Assembly: GCA_037042915.1 (NCBI GenBank)
Contig: CM073193.1
Coordinates: forward strand, 3,782,001-3,846,000
DNA: 64,000 bases
From: Auricularia sp. M13
Taxonomy: Eukaryota > Basidiomycota > Agaricomycetes > Auriculariales > Auriculariaceae
Direction: 5' to 3'
Shown here: positions 46,734 through 59,709 of the stretch, piece after piece
Layout of the letters: each line of letters opens with the position of its first letter
Position numbering within the stretch: position 1 is the first letter of the stretch
Made by a program: the position numbers and the translations under genes
The notes under the pieces: generated by a model
Database searches by the model: none
Seen by the model: only the letters and a program-made list of their open reading frames with translations
Told to the model about the DNA's origin: nothing

Positions 46734-47588
46734 ATGGCGTCTTCTAATCCATTCTATCCGCCAACTGCGAGCTCGTCTTCTGCAGCTAGGCCAAATTATG
46801 ATGCGTCGGCGTACGGCTACGACAACTACGGCTACGGCGCGTCGTCGTCGACCGCGCCAGTCCCAGCCAATGCCTACGAGTACGACGTGGGCTATTTGGC
46901 GCAGCAATCTGTCTACGTGCCCGGTGCCATGATAGACAAGCGCGGCGGCTCTGGTGGCAAGATTTCCAAGGGCGGCAAGCGGACCACCGTCCTGCGCAAG
47001 GGCGCAGGCAAGGTCTGGGAGGATCAGACATTGCTGGAGTGGGATTCGAGTGCGTCACCCGCCTTTCTTCGCCCTTACGCCCTGTTCATACTTCCTTGTC
47101 GCAGGCTGGTTCCGTCTGTTCGTTGGCGATCTGAGCAACGATGTTTCGGACGACGTGCTGACGAACGCCTTCAACAAGTACAAGTCCTTCACCAAGGCAC
47201 GTGTCATCCGGGACAAACTGAGTCAGAAGGTGCGAACCCGGCCACTTTGTCGTTACCGACTGCACCATTGACGACCTGCCAGGCCAAGTATGGCTTCGTG
47301 GCGTTTTCCGACCCAGAGGACTTTCTGAAGGCATGGAAGGAGATGGATGGTGCGTATCTCTAGATTGACGAAGGCAGCGGTATTGACTTCTACTGCCCAG
47401 GCAAGTACGTGGGTAACCGACCCATTCGCCTAAAGAAAGCAGATACTGCTATCCGTCCAGTAGAGATCGGCCACAAGAAGGCCAAGCAGTTGGAGAAAGA
47501 CCGCAAGAACCACAACAAGACTTTTGAGGTCAATCTACGAAGCATGTATCGCTTCACGAACCGATGTACGTTCGCTGAATTGGGATGA
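46734..47588 (+). CDS. RBM42-like RNA-binding protein (single RRM)
   Basis: Starts MASSNPFYPPTASSSSAARP at 46734, followed by a Tyr/Gly/Ala-rich low-complexity region (YGYDNYGYGASSS). Then come KRTTVLRKGAGKVWEDQTL and LLEWDSS, and one RRM: FRLFVGDLSNDVSDDVLTNA (RNP2 part), FNKYKSFTKARVIRD, AKYGFVAFSDPEDFLKAWKE (RNP1 region) and RPIRLKKADTAIRPVEIG. The WEDxxLxEW motif just before the RRM and the RRM sequence itself are typical of RBM42. The C-terminus is basic (KKAKQLEKDRKNHNKT) and runs to a stop at 47588, though an extra intron near 47525 cannot be excluded. Probable nuclear RNA-processing role by homology. Confidence 0.87.
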
Positions 47589-47825
47589 CCAGTCCTCTGA
47601 TCTCAAAGTTGGAACATGCATAGTAGAGACACATGTTACTCCAATCTATGTGAGCCCTGGTTCGCTCCGAGTCTGCATCGTACGTTACGCTCTTCTTCCA
47701 GCTGTCTTACGGCCCTGCCTGTGCGCTCCGTCTTTGTAAATATGTGTAATAGGTCTCGACTCCGTGCAAATCGATTTGCGACTGTTTATGACCATACTTG
47801 CTCTTGCTCACCCGCTCCCACCACG

Positions 47826-50098
47826 ATGGTCAAGCGATGCCCTATCTGCCGTTCTAAGCAATGGCGCAAGGAACCGTCGACGGGCATGATCGTGTGCAGC
47901 GAGGGACACGTCTTGCAAGTACGTTTTCGCAATTGCAACGCAAGTTACGAGCTCAACGGGTGCACGCGGCAGAATTACAGGAACGAGACGAACGAGCAGA
48001 CGGACGCGCCAGGACACGCCCTCAAACGGTTCAAGCTGAAGTCATCGAGGGTCACGAAGGCCAAGCTCAGCCGCGCAGATCCCAACCGTGTGTGCAGGGC
48101 CGGCCTTCGGAACGCATGCTAATGCGCGCGCGCCAGTGTACTACGGCCCTCGCGCGACGTACCTGTACTTCCAGTGCCTCCAGCTCATTCTGCGCAAGCA
48201 GGTCGCCGTGCTCAGCGCGCTCTGGAGCCTGCCCGCCGAGTTCGAGGTGAGTTTCGCTGGATTACTGTCCGGCACGTCCGGCAGCGCCGCTAGGCCGTGC
48301 GACGTGCATTTCGCGTCTTGGCTGACGCTGCCTGCTACAAAAGATCGTGTGCAGGGACGTCTGGGCTCTCAACCTTGCGTCGCTGCCCGAGCCCCCGCCC
48401 CCAGAGCCCTACCTGCACGCCGCCGGCGAGTCCGCGCCGGCGCCACCGGACGCAGACGCAGACCAGAGCAAGCCGCCGTCGGACGCGGATAGCGACGGCC
48501 CCGACGACAACGACGAGAGCGACGATGAGGACGAGACCGAAGCTGCCATTCGCAAGCTCATGGAGGGCGCGTCCGAGTCTGAGGACGAGTCTGACTCTGG
48601 CACCAACGACGATGACGCCGATCCCGAGAAGAAACGCGCGGCCAAAGCTGCCAAACGCCATAAACGCGACCGCACATACTACCATATTCCTGCGGGCAAC
48701 ATTGCAGTACTGGCGATTACATGCTGGCTACTGCGCATCCCCGTCACTTACATGGATTTTGTACGGTACGCGCTCCCGTGCAGGAATCGCGCATTCACGT
48801 GCTGAGACAGTCTATTGGGAGGCTCATAGATATGTATACACTGCCATACTTTGAAGGCACGAGATTCCTACCTTCGGAGATGGTTAAGCATATCGCTCGA
48901 CACACGGAGCAAACGTTATCGCCTCGAGTGAGTTGGGGCCAGTGGCTTATCTCGCTGGCGCCGCTCAACTATCCCTTCAGTTTGCACCAACACCAGCATT
49001 GCTGCATACCATGACAGAGCGCCTGGCAGGGCAGCTCTACACGCAAAATGGCATCAGTGTCCCAGAATTCAACGGGGCACCGGTGTTGTGGCGCGCAGTG
49101 AAAGCTTTGAGCGGGTCCCGTAAGCCGCTATTCGCCTCTGCCACCAGGCGTCGTTGATGATGGTTGCAGCAACGCTGTACTGCCTTGCTAAAGTGGTCGG
49201 GCACACATGCTCGCTGCCACTGACGCTGCATCCAAAAATCACGCCTCAGTTGGTTCAAACGCGTCGTACCGATCCAAAGAGTCACAAGAGCGATAACGTC
49301 GCGCCCGAGTTGGCGCTGGTGGCGACCGTGATCGTGGTGCTGAAGATGGTGTATGGGCTGGATGGCCTGGAACGGTGCGTACTGGCACGCATGGTGCGCG
49401 TCTTGAAGAAGTTGACATGAACGACCTAGAGCACCCAAGGCAGTAGAAGATCCTGCGACAGCGCTGCCGAAGATCGAGGACTACATTCAAGCAGTCAAGG
49501 CACAAGAAGAAAGCCAAAGAAAGACGCGGGAACACTTATTCTCGGCGTCATCGAACGCGTGGGTGTTGCGCGTGTTGCTATGCATGCTGGCGGGTGCTGA
49601 CGCCATATTGTTCCATTGGCCAGATCTGTGCTCGAATTTGACCCGAAGGAGGTCGCACAATATCTAGATTTCTGCGAGAAGGCGCTGCTGGATGGTGACG
49701 CAAGTAAGGATGTTGTGCACAAGCGCAGACACGGATTGCTCATGCCTTCCCGGACAGAGAGCGCGATTCTGACGACTTATTTCCCGCTCGGCGAGCGGGT
49801 CGCAGATGAGCCGACAGGAGGTGGTGTTGTTGAGGAGGCCACGCACGCTGGCGGGAAGACGATGGAAGCCGGGGGCATAGATGAAAACAGCATGCTTGTT
49901 CCAGGGGCCATGCTGAAGGTATACCGGGGTACAGACATCACAGGACTGATGCCACCGGACTATGACGTGGTGCTGGGCGCCGCGGCGCGCTGGACGGGGT
50001 ACAGCACGGACGCCGTCGCGGTCGTCGTCGAGCGGTACGAGCGGCGGCTTGTGCGGTGGTGGCGGGCGCGGACGTCTGGCGGTGCGGCAGCGGCATAG
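47826..50098 (+). CDS. RRN7: RNA polymerase I core-factor subunit Rrn7/TAF1B homologue
   Basis: The N-terminal zinc ribbon at 47826 reads MVKRCPICRSKQWRKEPSTG then MIVCSEGHVLQ, and an intron leads into NYRNETNEQTDAPGHALKRF. The sequence CSEGHVLQNYRNE is diagnostic of the Rrn7-type TFIIB-like zinc finger. A cyclin-like section includes PRATYLYFQCLQLILRKQVA, LWSLPAEFE, YYHIPAGNIAVLAITCWLLR and IPVTYMDFVR. An acidic insertion (48460-48640) separates the halves. Further on are LIDMYTLPYFEGTRFLPSEM, LAGQLYTQNGISVPEFNGAP and a C-terminal domain ending in an Arg- and Ala-rich tail, stop at 50098. The protein bridges the rDNA promoter and RNA polymerase I. Internal exons after about 49120 are approximate. 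Confidence 0.85.
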
Positions 50099-50306
50099 GC
50101 GCCGAGCAGCCGAGCGCCCAAGCGCCGGGGGCATCCGAATCCGCGTCCGGGGGCGAAGACGAGTCGGCCGGCCGGACTTAGTAATTGTCGTCTGTCTGAC
50201 CCACGTTTGTAGCGAGTCTCGACGCAGCCGTTGTCTCGTCGCCCTGCCCGCTGCCCGCAGCCCCCGCGGCCCTGACTCGGACGCCCTCGAGCCTTGGACT
50301 GCCGCC

Positions 50307-52402
50307 ATGCGCCGTCTGACCGCCGCCTTTTCGCGCCGCGACAAGTCTCAGGAGCAGCTTGCCGTCCCACCGCCGCCCGAGCGCAAGCGGTCTGGCTTCT
50401 TCGCATCGAAAAGCGCGCGCGAGCTCGACCACATACCCCCGCCCAGCGCCCTCGTCCCGCCCGGCCTGCAAACGCCGACGTCGTCCGCGTCGTCCGACGC
50501 GTCGTCGAGCCATTTGCGCACGCCGGACGATGGCGAGGACACCCCGTTCACGCCCGCGCCCCAGTCGCCCAGCCGCTGGGCCTCGTTCCTGCGCAGAAAC
50601 AAGTCCGGCACTGTGGCCAAGGAGGCCCCGACGCCCAAGACCTCGCGGTTCCCGGCTCTGACGCAGAATCCGCAGCAGGCCGCGGCGGCCGGCGACGACA
50701 CCGACGACGATGAGAGCGTGCAGTCCAGCTCCGACGACGAGTCGGACGATCTGCACTATCAACACCAGCCCGCGCGCCCGGCGGTCCCGGTGGTCGTCGA
50801 CCCTGTCTTCTCCGCAAGGGCTCAGGCAAATCTGCGTGCAATGCTCCAAAACAGCCTGGACTCTGCCCCCAGCACCCACCCGCTCCTCGCGTCGCTAGGC
50901 TCGGTCTTCCCTCGATCGTGCAACCCGCCTGCGTCATTATCCCCAGTCCCGACCATGGAATCTGTGCTGCACCGCACCAAACTCCTGCAACGCGTCGACT
51001 CTCGTTCCTTGTCCGTCACCGAGCAGGCCTCAGTCCTCCCATTCCGCTCCAAGACAGTCCAGTCCAAACGCATGAACAAGCGCAGCATTGACCAGGAAGC
51101 CGTCTCCGACCACAAGAAGCTCGTGGGTTTCAGTCGCGGCGTGCAGGCATGGCTCCGCCGTCCCACGTTCGAGGAGCGGGCCGTTGTGTGGACGCTCGAG
51201 CCAGACGTACTAGGCGAGGTGTTGCGCAGCAAACCCGTCCAGGGCACGGGCGCTGCTGTCGCCGAACTTGAATTCAGCGACGCTCTGCTCGCCCTTGCAA
51301 ACACCGACGCGCCGATCATCTGCGCTCGCTTGCCACCAGCATCCAACACCGGCAGTACGTCTGTCCGACCTTTCTTCAGTCTAAAAGCTAACCCCTATTT
51401 GTGGCAGTTCCGCGCAAGCCCTCGGACTCGGGCATGTATCGCAAGGTAGTGCTTGCAGCGGCAAATGCCCGCGCCGGTTCGGGCAAAGTTGCCACCGCCG
51501 CGGACGATGACGTTCCCCTCGGGGTCGTTCTCAAATTACGGCGCGAACAAGTGGAAAAGCGTCGTGCAGCCGAGGAACAGAAGCGGCGCGAACAGGAAGA
51601 GAAACTCCGGCTTGTGGAGGAGCAGAAGCGCAAGCAACAGGAAAGGGCCCGCGAGGAGGAGCGCCAGCGCAAAGCATACGCCGACGAAGTTGCCGCCGCA
51701 CGCGAACGTCGTGAACATGGGCGACACGGTAGTCAACCACGCGGCGATCCGTTCAGTCCGCAGCGGATGCCGCCGCGCCGCTCGCCTTCTGAACCCTCGC
51801 CCGCAGCGGTTCCAGTGACACCTCCTGCAATGGATGCGCGGTCAGAGAAAGCGAAGCGCAGGTCCTCCAGTGTCGTGACGCCGCGGCAACGCGTTGACAG
51901 CGGGAAGTCGCAATCACGGGATCGCCAGTCCATCATCTCCAATAGCACCTCGGTTTACATACCCAAGTCACCTTCGAGGACTTCGGTTGTGTCTCATGCA
52001 GATTCGACGAGGCACGCAGATGCGACGAGGCGCAACCTGACAATGACCAAGGCAGATCGGCGCATGTCCACCATGTCCGAGTCGAGTACAACCTCACGAT
52101 CGCGCGACACGCGGACACTACCACGGTCGTTCAAGACGGATTCACAATTGATGCCTCCCCCACCGCTGCCGTCCTTCACACGGACGTCTTCACAACCTCA
52201 GCTACCTGTGTTTGTGCCCGTCTTTATCCCGCAGCCGGTGACCCCGCCGTGGGTCGAACAGTATGGACGGTCCAGCTCCCCTAGCTCAGTACCGCGCACG
52301 TCCTCTTACTTACGACACTCTACGTTGGACCCGCGCATGAGTGTGAGCACGGATCGCCTCGCGACTCTCGTCCCGCCCGTTCCTCGCACTCAGATTCAAT
52401 AG
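50307..52402 (+). CDS. Low-complexity, coiled-coil protein of unknown function
   Basis: Starts MRRLTAAFSRRDKSQEQLAV at 50307, and the first exon alone is over 1 kb. The N-terminal third is Ser/Pro-rich and probably disordered, with an acidic patch (DDTDDDESVQSSSDDESDD). A more ordered region follows: RAQANLRAMLQNSLDS, HKKLVGFSRGVQAWLRRPTF and ELEFSDALLALANTDAP. After an intron at about 51356-51407 comes VPRKPSDSGMYRKVVLAAAN, then a long charged coiled coil (LRREQVEKRRAAEEQKRREQ), then a Ser/Arg-rich tail ending PVPRTQIQ-stop at 52402. I do not recognise a named family. The composition suggests a cytoskeletal or signalling scaffold, but this is a guess. Confidence 0.75.
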
Positions 52403-53070
52403 CGAGTCCGTCTTGCATCGCTCGCTCTTCCGCTCTCGCATTCGCCACAGACATTCTAGACACCCGTCTGCTCGCACGTAACGCTCTGCATCCACTCATT
52501 CACGCGCTCACAGTCATTTCCCCGCTCTGCATATCTCACCACCCCCTCTGCAATCGTCTTACCCTAGTGGCTCGTAGTCTCTCCCAATTGGTTTGGACAT
52601 ACATACATATCACTCACAAACCCTCTCGTGTGTACTTGGTCTGCGCCCTGCTCTCGGCCCTAGCGATTAGTTCAGTTTTCCTGCATTGCATTCATCACAA
52701 CTTCCGGCTCCTATCCTTTTGTGTCTGTTGCTTCCTCCGTTTGTGTTGCTCACGTATTCATTATTGCGATGCTTTAACGTTGTCGCGCTGCTTCTCGACC
52801 TCCGCCATGTAGTATGTTGAAATATCCCAACAATTTGACAACGCGGTGCTGCCGCGATGTTGCCGCAATCGGCACACGACCTTTGTTCCCTGCAACATTA
52901 TTGTTTTAGACACAGGAAGGGAGTCGACTGGAAGTTCCAAGATTTGTCAGCATATGTGTAGTCTACAAGTTTCATGCACGCAAAACCCAAGGATACAGAA
53001 CGCTGGTACCCGTCTCAAGATGCCAAATTTACAGATTCGCTATGATATCCGATATGCCGCTCGGAATTGT
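52403..53070. other. 3' intergenic region between convergent genes
   Basis: About 670 bp after the disordered-protein gene, rich in pyrimidines on the plus strand between about 52410 and 52790 and thus likely its 3' UTR. It ends at the stop of the convergent nuclease-like gene. No gene recognised. Confidence 0.55.
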
Positions 53071-54580
53071 TCATGCATGACCATCGCCCTCGTTGGGAAT
53101 GGCGTTAGGACCGTACCAATCCCGCATGTCATCGTCGCTATCCTCGCTGTCGGATTCGGGAACGTTCAACTGAGAACATAGGTAGGTAAGTAACATTCAC
53201 GCAGGAAGAGGGCAAGAACCACCCACTTTAAGACCGTCTAGCTTGCCCGACCCGCCCCACCGCTGCTCGCGTTGTTTGTCAATCTGTGGTCCACTCGCCA
53301 TGCTCTGCAGCGCTTCCATTGTGTACTACGCCAGGGTCAGAATCAAGTGCTTCGGGCCAATTCAGCTACCCACATGCGCGTCGTTACCCGCGTTGTGGAA
53401 GAACTGAAACTTGTCGAAGCCCAGCAGCTTCGTCATGCGCTCGAGACCGGTCCGTTGAACTTCGCCGGTCAGCGCACTGTACAGCAGCCCTGTGTCTACG
53501 GCATAGATGCCGCTGTCGGGGACGGTGTCTGGGAGAACCCGTGCGAAACCCTCAATGGGCGCTTCGATTCGGATGAGGTCTCTGCAGCGACGATGAGCAA
53601 GTGCCCATGGGAGCGATGGATGGAATGCTTACTTGAGGTCGTTGTTGAGGTCGTGGAAAACGAGAAAAAGCGGACCCTTGGCCACAGCTTCCCTAATCAT
53701 GCTATGGATTTCATCCGTCCATTGCTGAAGAGGAATGGTCCTCGTCTCTCCGAAGAGAAAGTGCTTCGTCAAATCGTTAAAAGCGCTGCGGGGGTTTCTG
53801 TGGCAGGTCTTACGTTGCGATTGTCCACGACGTATTGGCCATTGCGATAACTCGCATGCTGCTTTGGCACTGAATGCCCGTCCTCAACCACAGGCTGCCC
53901 ATCGACCCAAGTGAGCTTGCTGTAGCCGAACTCGGTGAGCAGGTCGTGTTGTCGTTCCCAGCCTTCAAAGTCCAACGCGATCCATGTGCCCGTCTTGGCA
54001 AGATAGCAGTCACGGACACGTTCAAATTGCTTTCGGAGGGCAGTCATACTATTATCAGAGCCTTTCATCTTTTTGTTGTTCTTCTGGATATCCTACGAGT
54101 TGATCACGATGAGCTATTTGAGTTGCCACACTTTCGCTGGCCGCTCACCTTTTGCGCATTGCGAAGCTGGACAGATGATGTGTAGATCTCAGGAGAAACA
54201 GACTCAAAGGCGCTCAGAGGCATGAGATAGTGCGAGTTCGGAAGCGGCAAGAGCTCCTTCGTGAGGCCCATGGCGTGCAGCCAGTAACGAATGTACTCGA
54301 TCTGCTTGGACGAGAAGAGCAGGCGCGACTCGCCGTTCGCCAGCATACCTAAGGCGCGTCAATAGGTGCTAGGATTCCCTAAGACAGCAGGGCGCGGACC
54401 GATGTACAAGTCGATGCCCTCTTTGGCCGAGTCGCGCAATGGGTTCTCGGGCGACGTCAGGCAGTCTGGGGCAAGAAAGGCCTTGAGCGCAGAGCGCTCT
54501 GCGGGCTCTTGAATGACCTGGTGCCATTCGAAGTTGATATCTGTATAACGATAGTAGCCTGTACTCGCTTTCGGTGCCAT
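53071..54580 (-). CDS. Gfd2/YDR514C-like DEDDh exonuclease-domain protein
   Basis: Starts MAPKASTGYYRYTDINFEWH at 54580. Exons continue with SALKAFLAPDCLTSPENPLR, SKQIEYIRYWLHAMGLTKEL and LPLPNSHYLMPLSAFESV. The ribonuclease-H-like domain begins GTWIALDFEGWERQHDLLTE (Asp and Glu of the first motif), then FGYSKLTWVDG. It continues LFLVFHDLNNDLK (second Asp region), LLYSALTGEVQ and FFHNAGNDAHYTMEALQSMA, the HxAGxDAxYT motif of DEDDh 3'-5' exonucleases. The last exon is acidic (LNVPESDSEDSDDDMRDWYG), ending EGDGHA-stop at 53071. The domain order fits fungal Gfd2/YDR514C-like proteins. All four acidic catalytic positions seem present, so it could be an active exonuclease; its substrate is unknown. 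Confidence 0.8.
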
Positions 54581-55506
54581 TACAGAAAGGCGTGAGGGAA
54601 AGAGGCAAACGCGATTCACGGTCCGCAAGCCGATCGCGGTTCTTTGTCTAACTGGATGGCAATAATAACCTCGAGAACCTACATCTTGTCTCAGTGACAG
54701 ACTAGATGATATTCGTGGGCTACAGCTCGGGATGAAAGCGATTAACTCCTACAGCAATTTATGCGACAAACGTACAGTACATTGGAAATAATCTAACCTA
54801 CCCGCCTTAGGTGTTCCGTGTTCCATGAGGCGCAGACGGCGCGAGAGATGAAGTCTAAAGGCGGGAATGCTCACTCCCAACCTATGGAACCTTGGAGCTA
54901 GAGCTCGAGCTTGAAATCCTCCGGCAGATCGGCGAGGCATACAGCTACGAAAGTGTGTGTGATATTCGTCACCATAGATGTCGAGCAGTCACTTGCTTCG
55001 CCCAATCTTTAGATATTGTGAAGTAGGAAAGGCTTTGCCAGTGAGGAATCCGTTCGGCGTTAGGGCACTGACCCAACGGTTGCCAGACGCAAATAAACAG
55101 GACCAGCCTCCTCCAAATTGCGATTATTGGCGCAAATGCACCTAAGAGTAAGTTTCTGGATAGAGATAGGTTTTGGCATACAATCGCCTACGAATCAGTC
55201 GTCAAACTTCAAAGCGACAGCGTGATATTGGAATGGTCGCCCTAAATACAGCCAAATTTATGTCACAAAGAAACATGTTATTAATATGTAGTCATATACA
55301 TTGTAGTGGTAGTGATGGATGGCAGAGAAAAGATTATTTCAGTGTGTAACGCCGGAACCAAACACGCTATTAGCGGACTTTCAATACTAAACGGAATCAA
55401 ATCAAAGTCACGAGCATTGGCAATGAGCGGGTTTCCCACGCTGCGCGGGGGCGGAGTTGGCGGCCGTAACCTGCCTTGGCCGCCACCGGCAACGGGCTCG
55501 CTCTCG
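54581..55506. other. Divergent promoter / intergenic region
   Basis: About 925 bp between the nuclease-like gene and VPS24. It is AT-richer than the surrounding genes, especially 55130-55400. A short minus-strand open frame (54749-54940) has no recognisable features. An open frame continuing upstream from the VPS24 start to 55306 is most likely leader sequence. Confidence 0.5.
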
Positions 55507-56366
55507 ATGCAGTCCATCAATCGTTTCTTGTACGGGCCAACGCCAGAAGAACGCGTGCGGGCATGGCAGCAGAAACTGCGTTCAGAATCGCGCCAGCTTG
55601 ATCGTGAAATCCGGCAGGTAAAGGCCACCATGACGGACCGCACGCGTACTCATGTTGGGATTTGTCCAAACAGCTGGACCAGGCTATGGCCACAGCTCGC
55701 GCATCCGTCAAGAAACTGGCGCAGAAAGGCGACACCAAGTCTGCACGCATATTGGCAAAGGAGATTGTGCGCAGCAAGAAACAGAAGGAGCGCTTGCACG
55801 TTAGCAAGGCTCGCCTGGGGTCCATTGGCGTGCAATTGACACAACAAATGGGTGCGTCTAAACGTATCTTCGTGGCCCGATGCTAAATGCAGACACTGTT
55901 GCAGCAATGCTCAAAGTGACTGGGTCGCTGCAGAAGTCGACCGAGATCATGAAGCTCTCCAACAACCTGGTCAAGCTACCCCAGATCAGTGCATCTATGC
56001 GGGAAATGAGCATGGAAATGACGAAAGTACAGTCGCATTTCGGATTCTTGGCTGGTGGCAGTCATTGCGAACTGACATCATGGCAGGCCGGCATTATGGA
56101 GGAAATGCTGGACGATACTCTCGCAACACTCGACGACGAGGAAGAGCTCGAGGAAGAAGCCGACGCCGAAGTTGACAAAGTCCTGTTTGAGATCACCGAC
56201 GGCAAGCTTGGGGAAGCTGGCGCTGTCGGCGCAGACCTCCCGGTACGCCCATCAGGTCGATTAAATTGCACATTTCTAAATTTCTCGATAGAACTTGCAA
56301 GAAGAAGAAGAGGCACAAGAACTCGAGCGCACTCGCCAGCGGCTGAACGCATTGCTCAGCGATTAG
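55507..56366 (+). CDS. VPS24: ESCRT-III subunit Vps24 (CHMP3)
   Basis: Starts MQSINRFLYGPTPEERVRAW at 55507, the typical Vps24 N-terminus. Exon joins give QQKLRSESRQLDREIRQLDQ, AMATARASVKKLAQKGDTKS, ARILAKEIVRSKKQKERLHV, SKARLGSIGVQLTQQM and VAAMLKVTGSLQKSTEIMKL. Then come NNLVKLPQISASMREMSMEM, AGIMEEMLDDTLATLDDEEE and the C-terminal acidic region with the MIM-type segment LERTRQRLNALLSD-stop at 56366. The N-terminal half is basic and helical, as expected for ESCRT-III. About 220 residues and apparently intact. Forms the ESCRT-III lattice with Vps20, Snf7 and Vps2 in endosomal sorting and membrane scission. Confidence 0.96.
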
Positions 56367-56625
56367 GAGCAGCGTCCCTACCTTCCGTTTCGGATCGAGT
56401 TTCTTTCGCCTAACCTGTACACCCACATATCGTATCGCGCTATCAAGGACCCCTTGTATTACCTAGAAATTTCCGCTCGTCAATGCATGCACGTACAGGA
56501 GTCTACTCAAGTATGAGCTCGCTGTGCCGCCCACACGTCCGATGACGGAGTGACTGATGGATCATCTCGTTCCGGACTGCAGCCGGGTGCTTTCCTTCAT
56601 CTTTTCTCTCAAAATCACATTTCTA

Positions 56626-58471
<1,846 letters not shown>

Positions 58472-58561
58472 GTCATAGAGGACAGTATGGTAGCGGATTG
58501 TTCTATAGACAGCATAGATTTGGTTCAAGTTGTTTATCTGCGCTCTTTCACTGCCACTCCC

Positions 58562-59357
58562 ATGACGACGGCCACCGCTTTACTCGTTGTGGATGTGCAG
58601 AACGACTTCTTGCCTGGCGGAGCACTGGCCGTCGCAGATGGAGACAAAATCCTGCCCACAGTGTACAGCCTGGTGGAGAGTGATCAGTACGATGTGATAG
58701 TTGCATCAAAGGTGCAGTATTCCGCGACGGTCGACAGTGCGGGCGCTGTTCTCAACGTGCTTCGCAGGATTGTGAGATTGATGACAGGCGCCCCTAAATG
58801 GATGATGAATCGCGCTCAGGGCACCCAAAGGGGCACGTATCGTTCGCGTCGACGCATGGCGCGCCGGCGTTTACTGTGAAGGAGGTGCCGAAGCTTCACG
58901 GGGACGGTACGGTGCAGCAGATGCTCTGGCCAGACCATTGCGTGCAGGGAAGTGCAGGCAGCGAGCTGGAGGCCGGGCTGCAAGCGAGACTGGAGCGGCT
59001 GGGGAGTGACAAGGTGAAGACGGTGCTGAAGGGGCAGCACCAGGGCGTGGACAGCTACTCGGCGTTTGCGGACAACGAGTACATGGCGTTCACGGAGCTG
59101 GCGCGGGTGCTGCACGAGCTGAGGATCAGGAAGGTGGATGTTGTTGGGTCAGACTCAGATCATCAATTTGTGACGGTGCTGACGGCCAAGCCAGGCTCGC
59201 GACGGACTACTGCGTGCGGGCGACTGCGCTCGACAGCGTCAAGTTCGGGTTCGAGACCGCCGTCGTCGCTGCGGGCACGGCTGCCGTCGGCGGGGCGCAG
59301 CGGAAGGCGGAGGTGCTGGCGGAACTGGGACGGTGGGGCTGCCGCATCGTGTACTAG
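58562..59357 (+). CDS. PNC1: Nicotinamidase (isochorismatase-like hydrolase, Pnc1 type)
   Basis: Starts MTTATALLVVDVQNDFLPGG at 58562, with the catalytic Asp in VVDVQNDF. It converts nicotinamide to nicotinate in NAD+ salvage. The metal-binding DWHP motif is assembled from a 4-nt exon, GATT (58768-58771), flanked by introns 58712-58767 and 58772-58819. The join gives VIVASK-DWHPKGHVSFASTHG. Further motifs: LWPDHCVQGSAGSELEAGL, the catalytic Lys in VLKGQHQGVDSYSAF, and, after an intron at about 59150-59196, LATDYCVRATALDSVKFGF with the nucleophilic Cys. The C-terminus AELGRWGCRIVY-stop is at 59357. All three members of the Asp-Lys-Cys triad and the His metal ligands are visible. Length about 215 residues, as in yeast Pnc1. 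Confidence 0.93.
58768..58771 (+). other. Inferred 4-nt microexon of the nicotinamidase gene
   Basis: The bases gatt sit between a good acceptor (cttcgcag) and a good donor (gtgaga). Skipping them would join AAG to GGC out of frame. Including them gives GAT TGG CAC CCA (DWHP), the conserved metal-binding motif of the family. Confidence 0.8.
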
Positions 59358-59709
59358 TTTGTAGTTTGTAAATGATCACTCGCATTCGACCTCCGCTTTG
59401 GCCAGTTCACCTGAACCACTCGCGCGCCGACCCAGCAGCTCCTGCACCACTCGCCTTTCCAGGCAACGCCGTCCAGACTATCCGCACAGGCCCTGCAGGG
59501 CAAATCCACCCAAGACCTACCCCTCCCGGTCGGTGCTGCGCCTCAGACACTGCGCGATACGCCCTCTCACGCGCCCGCCCGCAGCTCCAGCCCGTACAAA
59601 GACAGCAAAAACCATCCCAAAAAACCCGAAAAATACTCTGAAAAAGCCCGTTCATATCCACTAACTAGCTACCAAAAACTCGCGTATCGACTCCTCACGA
59701 AGAAACGAA
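59358..59709. other. Intergenic region upstream of SSD1
   Basis: About 350 bp, C-rich in the first half and A-rich (aaaaaccc-type runs) from 59600 to 59660. Likely the promoter and 5' leader of SSD1. No gene recognised. Confidence 0.5.

Noticed and set aside
49962-50306. Upstream extension of the open frame of the disordered protein
   Set aside because: Overlaps the end of RRN7 in another frame; the ATG at 50307 gives a cleaner start.
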